Source of the DNA: Lingula anatina
Taxonomy: Eukaryota > Brachiopoda > Lingulata > Lingulida > Lingulidae
Direction: 5' to 3'
DNA: 64,000 nt
NCBI RefSeq assembly: GCF_001039355.2
Contig: NW_019775945.1
Coordinates: forward strand, 93,756-157,755
Position 1 is the first letter of the stretch. Each line of letters begins with the position of its first letter. Positions 21,080 through 34,800 of the stretch are shown one piece after another. The translations under genes and the position numbers were made by a program. The notes under the pieces were generated by a model that was not told the DNA's origin, did not search any database, and saw only the letters and a list, made by a program, of their open reading frames with translations.

Positions 21080-23803
21080 ATGGGGACGCTATTCCGAAGT
21101 GAAGAGATGACCTTGTGTCAACTCTTCCTCCAGTCTGAGGCAGCATATGCTTGTGTGTCGGAGTTAGGAGAGCTGGGATTGGTGCAGTTCAGAGATGTAA
21201 GGCATCTTAATTAATTGCAGCCATATAATCATTTAAATATAATGTACAATCAAAAGGTTACATATCTGTCATGTTATTTTTTTCTGGCTGGTGTTAAAAG
21301 CTGGAGCTGGTTTCACCTAAGATTCATGTAGAAATAATGATTATAAAAATTGTAAATGCTTAATTTGAAAGGCAATGTGGAAAAAAGTCATGGGGGATAT
21401 TATAAATGAATTATTATTTGAGTTTGAGAAAAAATATTAAATATATTTCCATGCATACCTGGCATGCTTGAAATTGAGCTCAGTCTGTTGTGGATGTTTT
21501 CTATCTATCTTTATTTATTTTTCATTTCAGTTGAATCCGGATGTGAATGCCTTCCAGAGGAAGTTTGTAAATGAAGTCAGAAGATGTGATGAAATGGAGA
21601 GAAAACTTAGTATGCTCTTAATTCATATAAGATGAAAATAAATTATGAAATTTTATTTATAGGAATTATAGCAATTTAGATTTGAAGCTCAGACATGACC
21701 AATCTCAAAATTTCAACAAGTAGAGAGAGATAAGTACAGATAAATTAAAAAAAAAATTAAGCAGAAAGCAGTGTTTGCTAAGTAAATGATAACTGACCAA
21801 AATCTCCGTAACAAATTAACGAATAACTAATGTGATAATTTCAGGATTCCTTGAGAAAGAGATCAAGAAAGATGGGATCCCGATGTTAGACACTGGGGAC
21901 AATCCCGAGGCCCCGGCACCCAGGGAGATGATTGACCTTGAGGTACCAGGGACAGGTTTCACAGAGGGAACTTGAGACCAAATGTTGGTCTTAACGTTAA
22001 GGCCAAAATTTTAGCCCGCTTTGATACGAGAAAAAGAAGTTGTGCAATTAAATAAACTATTGCATTTGTTTTATGGTGCAAATTTCTATAATATTGACTT
22101 GAAGTTAAATATGTACTATTAGAAGTTAGATATGTACTATTAATTGTCTATTATGAAAAAAAAAGCTTTAAAAGTAATTTTGTTTAAAAAGATGGGAATG
22201 GACATATTTCTTCAAGTTTCTGAAAAGTTCAGATAGATTGTAATTTAGATAGCTGGGCAACTTGTGCCTGTCACAGTTGTGGTTTTGTTGTGAAAGTATT
22301 ATTCCTGTATGTAGTAAATCTTGCCCTGCATGTCTTCGATGCATTATATTACCACCAGGACCATATATAACCATCTGTATTTTCAGGCCACCTTTGAGAA
22401 GCTGGAAAACGAGATGAAAGAGGTTAATGCCAACTCCGAGGCTCTGAAGAGAAACTACCTGGAGCTTACTGAGCTGAAGCATATCCTCAGGAAGACACAG
22501 GGATTCTTTGAGGAGGTTTGTATATCAACTTTAGCTAATCACAAAGCCTTACTCCAAACTTGAGCCCTGTGTTTTGATTATAGGAGGTTCATTTTGATAA
22601 TTCAGAGTAAATTTATTTTATCCATATACTGTGAGTAAGTGAACATTGAAGATGAATAGGTTTTGGCATTCCAATTGAACTGTTCATGTTCTGTGCATTC
22701 TAAGCTGAATTTTACACTTCATTGCCTTATCAAAAAACAAATTTAATGATATTGATGTTTAACTATAACATGGCCACGCCATAGATTTTTTTCCAAAAAT
22801 GGAAGTTTAAGTGCATTTTAGATTAATACATGTGCTATTTTTAATACTTTCATCAGCAAAATTGTGTAAATATTTATTAAGTTATGGAGTATAAGAAAAG
22901 AGAAAAGACTTGTTCAACAGAAGAAAGGCCTATTCTTTCCTTCCCTACATGCAAACAGTACAGGCTGTCTTCTCCTTACTTGATGCTGTATTAACCATGT
23001 GCTGCTGCTTTCTCTGCAGGCTAGATCATTGCTAAGTTCACAATATATCTATAATAACCTGTCATCCTGGTGATAAGCAGTATGTGTGCCACAGGTGGTT
23101 AGAAGATGGGAAGGGTTTATGGCTATCACTAACCTACAGCTGTCTTGTTAGACTATGCAGTATTAGTTGCACTCCTTAGACTTACTTGGTTCTGCATTTC
23201 GTTTAGACTGGTCTCTGTACTTTGTTTAATGTTGTGAGTGCTTCTGTTCGTGTGTACTTGTTTAAAGTGTTTAGATAGCGAGGTTGACATGTGTGCATGG
23301 CATATGTATATCATTTTTTGTATCATCAGAGAGAGAGAGAGCTTATCACAGTGCTGATTTCACTTGGTATATGTGTTTCAGCAGAGCACTGCAGCTTGAT
23401 TAGGAGCAGGGTCCTAGTGAACACTTTTTGCAGTACACTTCAGATTTTACCTGTTCCAGGTTTTCTATTTCAGTTTTGAAGTAATTGTATTGAGTTTATT
23501 GAAGTCATTTATATTTCCTTTTAATATTTTCCACTTGCATAATATAATTTCTTGCCATTTGCTTTGCTTTCTTACAACCAACATTTTGCACAAAAAGTGA
23601 CAAATACAGACAACAAGGACATTTTTTTTCTGTAATGCCAAACCAAATATAAGAGAAAAATCTTCATAGCAACATCTGATGGATTTCAAGAAATTTGATT
23701 TACTTTTTCCATGCTTCTTTAATACTCTTTAGAAAACCCTGATTTATCATACCTCATTCTGTCTAATATATTAAGGTATGTTATTGCTGGTCTCGCTCTC
23801 TCA

Positions 23804-23872
<69 letters not shown>

Positions 23873-26800
23873 GCACGCGTATTTGCATACGTGTACCCAG
23901 GCAGTCATTTTTTATCTGCTTATTTTATCTCATGCCAAAGTATTACAGCTTATGCAGAGTTTGTCAAAGTCAATCTGTGGATAACGTATCTTTGGGATGC
24001 TGCGAATGAAAATTGGAAGGTAAAGAGGTACAGGTATGCCAGTGAATGAAATGCTTGTTCACCACACAGCTGTCATCTTGACATTCGTGTCTCAACACTT
24101 GTGGGTCTTGAGAAATGCTCAATGCAAATTTTTTCTTTCAATTGTATCCAAGCCGTTTAAAAAATATTATTTTCTCTAGGCTTGTTTGGGTCAGTGGTCT
24201 TTTTATGCATGTGCAGAATAAAGGGAACTGACCCTATACATATTTTTGTTTTGTCTAAATGTTATAATTGTAGCTAATTAGACCTTTTGCATATGCAGGG
24301 CTTATGTGGGCCTTCTCTAAAATGTTTTTGCTACATGTAACTGGCTTTGTTCGCAAATGTTTTCATGAAAATTTTTTTCATCTGGCTGCTTTGTTGCACA
24401 ATTTGACCTCTTCTACTGTCTGTTTACTTTGGCATGGCAATAGATGATAGCAGTTCACAAGCATTTTATGTTAACTTTTCTTTATACAATAATTGCTGTC
24501 ATGTTTATTTATTTATTTATTTATTTATTTATTCTGAGGCCGCCATGCAGGCTCTAAGTGTAGCTCCAAATGATTGATTTACTGGTCAAAGTTCCAAATT
24601 TACACTGAATTCAATCTAAGAAAATGCTTTACAGCTCTCATCGCGCACAGTAAGCAAGCATCGACCTAAGACAATTTACCCAATACACACCTTGCCACAT
24701 GCAAAGGATACCTCACAACTTGTACCTTCTTTTGCATGAAAGAAAAAATTCCTTTTCCAGGAACCTGGGTACCCATTGGTGTTTCATAACCAGATGCATG
24801 CTTTACTGTGTTGTTATCAAATATGCATGCCCCTCTGTAGAGGGAATGTTTGTGTACCATGTATGACCTTGTCCCTTTCTCATAGCAGTGCTAGACCTAG
24901 ATTTTGAATTGTATAATTATGCTAGTTGCTGGTGCATGCTCTATATTTTTTTGCTGCAGAATAAGAAAAAGGAATAATGTTGTCAAAAGCAGGAAATAAT
25001 GTGATCTGTCTGAAATTATTTTTATCATTTTGTGTGTGTGTGTGTGTGTACACACAAACACACCTTTTTTTTATTGAGGGAAGAACAAAATTTTCAAAAA
25101 TGCATTTGTTGATAAAAACATGGAGGAAAACGGAATTAAGTTAGTCAATATTATTCTTGCTTTTATATATTATTGACATATATTTGTGTGCTTATATGTT
25201 ACAAGCATATTTTATAGACGTAAAAATCTAGATAATCATATAAGAGCTAAAGCATTGCTGCTACAAGAGAAAAGCTGCTCAGCAAAATCACTTCTCAAAT
25301 TCCAAAATTTCTTAATGTCTTTTATTTTGCATTTTTGCATGAAGGATTTTTTAAAGTAAATGAGAAAAGTCATGCATGTGAAATTCTACCATTTAGTAAA
25401 GTCCGAGTTTGACCAGCTTCTCTTTTATACTGTGTTTAAATATAAACCATATCTGATTCAAAATGTGTCTTGTCCATGTTTACATTGTAATTTTAGTTTT
25501 GGGTTTCAGTTTTCTGAAAACTTTACAGGCGGTTATAATTTCTTGTCTTTAAATTGAAACAAAGTCAAAAATTTTGAAATTGCTAGAACAATGCAAAGCA
25601 TCCATATATTTTAACAAATAGGTTCAGAGGCACATTTTGCACTTGTTTGTTGTTATTGTTGTTTTTATGCTGTTTGCTGCACCATGAGAACAACAAGAGC
25701 TTTGTTTATTTAGCTTATCTAGTTTGAGAGTGTAGCTCTTCCAGATCTTGAGTGCATTGTAATTATGTTCAGTTCCTCTTGTGTGTTTACTCCCCCTATT
25801 GAGTTGAGTTTGTATTGAGTTCGTGGGAGGGGTGACTACACAGGGCGCCACCTATTGTTCCTCACCAGGCTGAACATCATCAACGACAGGCAATGCACGA
25901 CCCTGGGGTGACAGAAGAAACAATGGGATTGCTGGGTGAAGAAGGTCTGCGCGCAGGGGGACAGGCCTTGCGTTTAGGGTGAGGAAACCTGGACAGTTTG
26001 GAGCAAGAGAGTTCTAGGTTGTAGAGCATGTGTGTGTGTGAGAGAGAGAGAAAAAGATATGTCTGGTTTGAGTCACCTACTCCATGGACACTAGATGGCA
26101 GCACAGTGGCATAAACTTAACGGGTAGTATACGGTGGTGAACAAGCATTTTGCTGATTGTGTATTTTATTAATGGTGTGGATTGATCATAGCACTGAATT
26201 TTCACTAACTGGCACTCTCATTTATCACACTGCGCTGTAACATTTGACTTGTTCAACTGGGCAGTTCCTTATAGCTTTCTTAGGCTTCTGCATGCGTGTC
26301 TCTAAAAGGGGTCTAGATATGGTTTTTGTTGTAACAACACCATGAGAGAGAAAAACAATTGATTTCTTTCTTATTTGTGAAATATCACCCACCCCACCTC
26401 CACTTCTTTAATTTACGTAAACAAATTCTATCAAATATCTCTTAACATAGAAGAAAATGAATGATAGCCACATAACTTGATATACTGATTAGCACGTGAT
26501 TGCACCCCACACATCGTTACATTTCTCTTTCAATCTCGACTTCAACCAGTCACAGCTGAATTTCCACCTGGGTTTTTCATTTCCAATCACAATGAAGTTT
26601 TTGCACTTTACATGGGGGAAGCTCTGCAACACAAAAATTGAAAAATTATTGTTACACCCAGGTTTGGTTTCCTTTAAATTGCAAGCTTTACTTAAACATT
26701 TCAGTTAAGTTGGGATGAAAACAACCATAGCACTGTTTAACAGCTTACAGGGAAAGCTCTTGCTACATTTTTACCCCATTTTTAGTTTAGTTCTAGTTTG

Positions 26801-27282
26801 TGTTTCAGTTTCAAGTCAATTTTCATAGTTTTATTTCCACCCCATTTTAGATTTGGCACATTGCATTAAAAAAGGACAACAGGTGTGATTTGAAACTCTC
26901 ACGGATTGTATTTTAATTGTCTGATGTCCCCTTTCCAATCCTATTTAAGAGTGAAAGTGGAAAAAAAAAGAGATATCCCAAGTATTGTTCTTAAGTTAAT
27001 TAATAGTCCAATCAAACATAAGAGCAAGGGGAATATAGTTAAAGGTCCACTTTAACAGAAAATACCCCCCCATTTTTGAAATTGCTGGTTACAGGCGTAA
27101 TTAAATTTGCAGAACCCACCTGCAGTAGTACCAGTAACTCAATTAAGCAGATAGCACTGCATGTATTGGGTTTTTCTTGGTTATCTACACACAGATTTTT
27201 ATCTGTGATAGATGACACTGCATTTTGAATTATAGCAACCTTAGTGGACATCTAAGTCCACAGGATTCATTATTATTAATTA

Positions 27283-27315
<33 letters not shown>

Positions 27316-28839
27316 TGCATGTCTCATCATGATAATTTACCTGGTTCTCCAACATATTGGGGAGATTTCCAGGAGTTTAGTCATCACTGTTGCCTGACAT
27401 AAGCCTTCATGATAGTTAATTTGATTATGAATGTTTATTATATTTATCTATTTGGCACACTTGCTATTGAGACTAGATTGTAGTTTGTGTGAAGAAGTTT
27501 GCTTATGTATGTTTGTTTTTGTTTTGTTTTATACATCTAGTGTTTAATTTTATAGCACCACGTTGATCAGTATTTATCTGCACTGCTTTGCACTAGTGTG
27601 CCTATTAGCCATTGTTGCACATATCTTTATCCTTTGCACAATGCTTTATACAGTTGATTTTTCTCTGTTCAGTCCCACTACCTACCAACAACAACAACTG
27701 TTACACTAATATTCCTTTAAATTACGAAAACCATATCTAAACAAAATCCCCACCCCCTTTATTCCCCTGTCCTCCTCTTCTGCATATATACATAATACTG
27801 TAATATGATAATAGATAAAATGCACTTTGGTTCATGAAAATGACAGCAATAGATATTAACATCAACACAATGACAACAACAGTACAAGGAAATACAATGC
27901 AACTGAAGCAATGCCCACTCTTCACATCATTGCTCCAAATTTCCAAAACCAAAGAAGCCATAATGACCACTAAAGAAACAAACAATAAAGTACCTAACCA
28001 TAGTCTTTAGTATTAGGCTGCCTTTATAGTTAAGATGCCCCAGTGAATTTTTACATATTTCAGATATTATAGCAAAAGATCAGGGGTGACCTGCTGCCTA
28101 GCAACCAGTTGCCATGGCAATAGAGTTCCTTGCTCACCATTGATTAGGTTAAATAAAAAAAAAGAAAAAAAAAACATCAGCAAAATGCTAGTTCTTTGCC
28201 TCAGTTCAGCTGACTTCTATTTTGTTTTGTGTTCTGTTTGGCAGGACGAGCATCATAGTATTGTTGAAGATGCTCAGCAGGCCCTGGCCACAAGTGACCA
28301 GCATTCGGCCGTGGCAGCCCCCCTACAACTGGGGTAGGTGATCTGGACTGGACAGGGGCATACCAGTTTTAGTTTTTGTTAAGGGGGCAGTATCTGTTGT
28401 TAAAAATGCATTTTCAACATAAGGTGTCAGTTTTTATTTGGAGGCTCATACAGTTAAGTATTGTTTGGAAACTCAAAAGATGTATTCTTTTTAGGCAACA
28501 TGTTGAAAAGTTTGAAAAGATTCCAAAAATAAAGCTGTTATTTCTTATATGACAAGTCCTGCTATAGATTTTGTCCCTTAAAATGCATTTGTCCAAACTG
28601 GTATTGTAAATGTCCCTCTTACAGCCGTTTCTTTTTGTGGTGGCTTCAGTCATATTTTAGGGAGGGGGTGGGGTAAAAGACGAAGGAAATTTCTGTTACT
28701 CGGATGTAATAAAGGTAAGTAATACTGTATTTGAGTAAAAATTGCTAAATGAAAGACAGGATATACACAGGTGAGTGGTATTGTGAATGGTGATTTTTAG
28801 ATTCTGCACACAATTGTGGAAGTGAACACAGAATATCTT

Positions 28840-28871
<32 letters not shown>

Positions 28872-31800
28872 TTGTAATTGTCTATCATTTTCCTGTAGAT
28901 AAAAGTCAGGTATGTGGTTGATATATGGAATATATAATGGAATATAAAGCAAACAGCCTTGAATGATAAAAGCATAATTTCATGCATTTTAAACCAAGCC
29001 ATTATCTATAATCATGTTACTTTGAATAGGTAGTAGTAAAATAACTTTGAAAAAGTACAAGTGGCCCTTATGAAGTTTATGCACATTTCTAGGTTTGTTG
29101 CTGGTGTCATCCTGCGCGAGCGTATCCCTGCGTTTGAGCGCATGTTGTGGAGAGTATGCCGTGGCAACGTGTTCCTGAAGCAGGCAGAGATCGAAACCCC
29201 TCTGGAGGACCCTGTATCTGTAAGTTAACTCTTTAAAGTGAATAAAAATATAAATATAAGACCTTTTCACAACTTATCAAAGAAGCCATTTGAAATACTT
29301 AAAAACTTACTTTTCACAACTTTGAATACAGTTTTTGTTAGTTATTAAGTGACATTATCAAACTTGCAAATGCTAGTAATGAGATGGGCATATTTTATGT
29401 AGAATTTGCAACTCTTCATTATCTCTCTTATTCCAGTTATGAAAATGTGTATATTTCGCATTGCAGGGAGATCAAGTTAACAAGTCTGTCTTCATCATCT
29501 TCTTCCAAGGAGACCAGCTGAAGAGCAGAGTGAAGAAAATCTGTGAGGGGTGAGTAGTCTTAATATAATTTTAACATTTTGCAAACCAAGGCCAGCCTGC
29601 AGTAAGTTATTATTTGGTCTGTATACCTTTCTCTTTTATAATGATCAGTACGGCACTAGATTTATAAGTCAGTTGCTTCAGACTGGTGGCTTATACAGCA
29701 GACTGTTGACTGTTTTCTGTTTAGTTTGAAAACCATTCCATAATTCTGCTTCCAGTTTCCGTGCCACTCTGTACCCCTGCCCAGAGACCCCAGCAGAGAG
29801 GAGAGAGATGGCTATTGGGGTGATGACACGGATTGAGGACTTGAACACTGTAAGTATATCTCTGCTGGTAAACTGTGGACAATGAGGCATTGATTCTGGA
29901 CTTGAAAAATTCACCAGAAATAATGTGAAGTGGTCTCAATGGAACAAAGACAGATTGTGGCTATAGGATGTTTTTATTGTACTAAATTGCTGAAAGGGTA
30001 TTTTATTAATTAATTGATTAATTGATAAAGGTAGTTTTCAAAATTTCATCCTGGCTTTAGAATATAAGTATCAATTAAAGAAAACTTCTTTTATGTGATA
30101 ACCCACTGGAGGACTAACATACACAGAGTATGAATGGCTTGGTGGATTAATTAATTAGTAAAGACTATTGTTTTTGCTCTCCTACCCCTCAGGTGCTTGG
30201 TCAAACCCAGGACCACCGCCACCGTGTGCTTGTGGCTGCTGCTAAGAACATTAAGAACTGGTTTGTGAAAGTGAAGAAGATCAAGGCCATCTACCACACC
30301 CTGAACATGTTTAACCTGGACGTCACCCAGAAGTGTCTGATTGCTGAGTGTTGGTGCCCAGTGGCTGAACTGGACAAGATACAGCTGGCCCTCAGGAGGG
30401 GCACTGTAAGTGTTACACAGACACTGGATTATATATAGTGCAGGATTTATGTGAATCTCTTGTGGAATTCAGCCTGAGCCTTAAATGAAGTGTTATGTAA
30501 CCATGATTGTATTCATGTGATTTTGTCTTTGCCTGTAAGTGATATGCTGTCACTAATAATGATGATTTATTTTGTTAAAAGTGGCACTGCTCATGTCTCT
30601 GTGCCTCTTGCGTGATATAAGACATGTGGAAACAAAAGTTTGAATTAAAAGATAATGCTTTTAAGAGTTAAGATTTAGATTTCAGAATATTTCCTATGAA
30701 GAAGAAAAGTTATCAAGTTTTCTGAGCCAATAGCCCAAAAAATCAAAAAAGAAAAATGACAAAAATGAGTAAATAAATGGCACAGAGACGGCCAAGGCCT
30801 ATATTCTTTACCTCATCCGCATATTACATTGAGAGCTATCACAGTTTACTTAAACTGAGCTCTTAATTGTTTGTATTTGTGGCACCTCAGGACCGCAGTG
30901 GCAGCAGTGTTCCATCTATCCTGAACCGTATGACCACCAAGGAGGCGCCTCCCACCTACCACAAGACCAACAAGTTCACTGGCGCCTTTCAGAGCATCAT
31001 TGATGCCTATGGTGTGAACACATACGGGGAGATGAACCCAAGTATGTATTCAATGAAATCTAATATCTATCTATTATGTAATAAAGGCATGTTATGTAAT
31101 GTTAAATCTCACCATTATATTGCTCACCACCTTCTCATGTTTAAATTCAATACTAAAAATAGATAAAATGATAATCATAAACATGCTTATGACAATCATT
31201 ATGACAATAATAATTACGATAAGGCCAGTGAGGGTAATAATCANGTCTCTCGTATTCCAGTTATGAAAATGTATTTTGCATTGCAGGGAGATCAAGTTAA
31301 CAAGTCTGTCTTCATCATCTTCTTCCAAGGAGACCAGCTGAAGAGCAGAGTGAAGAAAATCTGTGAGGGGTGAGTAGTCTTAATATAATTATAACATTTT
31401 GCAAACCAAGGCCAGCCTGCAGTAAGTTATTATTTGGTCTGTATACCTTTCTCTTTTATAATGATCAGTACGGCACTAGATTTATAAGTCCGTTGCTTCA
31501 GACTGGTGGCTTATACAGCAGACTGTTGACTGTTTTCTGTTTAGTTTGAAAACCATTCCATAATTCTGTTTCCAGTTTCCGTGCCACTCTGTACCCATGT
31601 CCAGAGACCCCAGCAGAGAGGAGAGAGATGGCTATTGGGGTGATGACACGGATTGAGGACTTGAACACTGTAAGTATATCTCTGCTGGTAAACTGTGGAC
31701 AATGAGGCATTGATTCTGGACTTGAAAAATTCACCAGAAATAATGTGAAGTGGTCTCAATGGAACAAAGACAGATTGTGGCTATAGGATGTTTTTATTGT

Positions 31801-34800
31801 ACTAAATTGCTGAAAGGGTATTTTATTAATTAATTGATTAATTGATAAAGGGAGTTATAAAAATTTCATCCTGGCTTTACAATATAAGTATCGATTAAAG
31901 AAAACTTCTTTTATGTGATAACCCACTGGGTGACTAACGTACACAGAGTATTAATGGCTTGGTTGATTAATTAATTAGTAAAGACTATTGTTTTTGCTCT
32001 CCTACCCCTCAGGTTCTTGGTCAAACCCAGGACCACCGCCACCGTGTGTTGGTGGCTGCCGCCAAGAACATCAAGAACTGGTTTGTGAAGGTGAAGAAGA
32101 TCAAGGCCATCTACCACACCCTGAACATGTTTAACCTGGACGTCACCCAGAAGTGTCTGATTGCTGAGTGCTGGTGTCCAGTGGCTGAACTGGACAAGAT
32201 ACAGCTGGCCCTCAGGAGGGGCACTGTAAGTGTTACACAGACACTGGATTATATATAGTGCAGGATTTATGTGAATCTCTTGTGGAATTCAGCCTGAGCC
32301 TTTAATGAAGTGTTATGTAGCCATGATTGTATTCATGTGATTATGTGTAAATCGATTGTGTGATTTTGTCTTTGCCTGTAAGTGATATGCTGTCACTAAT
32401 AATGATGATTTATTTTGTTAAAAGTGGCACTGCTCATGTCTCAGTGCCTCATGTGTGATATAAGACATGTTGAAACAAAGGTTTGAATTAAAAGATAATG
32501 CTTTTAAGAGTTAAGATTTAGATTTCAGAATATTTCCTATGAAGAAGAAAAGTTATCAAGTTTTCTGAGCCAACAGCTCAAAAAATCAAAAAAGAAAAAT
32601 GACAAAAACGAGTAAATAAATGGCACAGAGACGGCCAAGGCCTATATTCTTTACCTCATCCGCATATTACATTGAGAGCTATCACAGTTTGCTTAAACTG
32701 AGCTCTTAATTGTTTGTATTTGTGGCACCTCAGGACCGCAGTGGCAGCAGTGTTCCATCTATCCTGAACCGTATGACCACCAAGGAGGCGCCTCCCACCT
32801 ACCACAAGACCAACAAGTTCACTGGCGCCTTTCAGAGCATCATTGATGCCTATGGTGTGAACACATACGGGGAGATGAACCCAAGTATGTATTCACTGAA
32901 ATCTAATATATCTATTATGTAATAAAGGCATGTTATGTAATATTAAATCTCACCATTATATTGTTCACCACCTTCTCATGTTTAAATTCAATACTAAAAA
33001 TAGATGGAATGATAATCATAAACATGCTTATGACAATCATTATGACAATAATAATTACAATAAGGCCAGTGAGGGTAATAATCAATTATATTCCTGTTAT
33101 TATTGTTTAGGGATGCAAGTTTTGACTTCTTTGTTTTCTTCTTAACATTTTTCAGTTAATTTTATCACCATCACTTTCCTTTTCCTTTTCTCTCATGTTT
33201 GGAGATGCAGGCCGTGGATTGTTTACGTTCTTGTCTTTTATTTCAGCTCCGTATACCATCATCACCTTCCCCTTTCTGTTCTCTCTCATGTTTGGAGACG
33301 CAGGTCACGGGTTCGTTATGTTCCTGTTTGCCCTGGTTCTCGTCATCAAGGAGAAACAGATCATGGCCTCCAAGTTGGATGATGAGGTGAGGTTTTCTGT
33401 CAGGAAACAAATAGTTGGAAATGAGTCAGTTGAAAAATTCCTTCATTGTTAGTGTGTGTGTTTAAAAAGTTAAAAAGACATCATTTTAGGTAGATTTTTT
33501 GTTTCATACCATGCCCTATTATGATCACAAAAAATGGCAAGCTTGTGCAAATATAAGAAAGCGTCCATTTTTTCATATACAGGGGCTACCACTTAGTTAC
33601 CATTGCTTATCTGTTTTTATGTTTTCCCCCCAAACAGAAATGATAGCATATAGTGAATGTCTTGTATTTCCAGATTGCAAACACGTTCTTCGGTGGGCGT
33701 TACATCATTATGATGATGGGCTTGTTCTCCTGTTACTCCGGTATGATCTACAACGACATCTTCTCCAGGTCCACCAATATATTTGGTTCTTCTTGGACGG
33801 TGCCTGAAAGTGAATTCGTAGTGTAAGTTTTCTAATGGAGAGCATACAGTAAAGATTTTGTACATAACAGGTTATGATCATTGTAGCAAAATAATTCTTT
33901 TATTTTTGCGTAATATTTTCTGTGAAAAGGTTAGCATTGATCTTTTTCTAAAAAACGAAAAATTGATCATTGTTTAGGTTGCTAGTAATTAATACTGAAT
34001 CTAGCTCACAATTTTTACTTTAATATCTGTCAAACTTCCTTTATATATATATATATAGAGCACATAATTTATATATTTAATTATATAACTGGAACGTTTC
34101 AGGAATGGCACTACTAACCTGAAGCACTTTCCCAGCCAGCTGCAGGGTGACCCCAACATGACAGCCTACTTTACCAGGGGGGTCTACCCATTTGGAATAG
34201 ATCCAGTAAGTGAGAAAACTTTCACTGACCACACGTTGCACCCATTGACCCCTAACTGCACTTATTGACCCTCAAATCAGGCAGGCTTGAGTAGATGCAA
34301 AATATGACTAAGGAATGAGTACATGATTGAGTGGTGATGCTTTCTGTAAAGAAGGGCAAACTGTATGAGTTTCAATACTTGTATGACTGAATCCCTCAAT
34401 ATGACACATCTTCACTCCTCTTCATCTACTTCAAATAGAAATTGACCAGTACAATCCCTATAATTATTTACTCCCAAGACCTATACTTTTCCATTATTTT
34501 TCAGGTATGGCAGTTGGCTGAGAACAAGATCACTTACACCAACTCCTTTAAGATGAAGCTGTCTATCATCATGGGCGTGTTTCAGATGATGTTTGGGGTC
34601 TGGTTAGGACTGTTTAACCACATGTGAGTTGTCTGTCATTATGAGGATGGGTGGGGGGGAGGGACAGTTTTGTCTCACATCTTTGCTTAAGAAATAATTG
34701 CAAATAGTAATGGTAGTGTTATGCGGTCTAAATGATTCTGTAATGTTTGCTATCTCTCTGCAGTACATTAATTGTCTAATGTGTAAATTATAATATTGGT

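Noticed and set aside
29467-32884. A V-ATPase subunit with a doubled exon 7-10 segment
   Set aside because: Exon 10 to exon 7 splicing changes frame and meets a stop at once, so a protein with both copies cannot be made.
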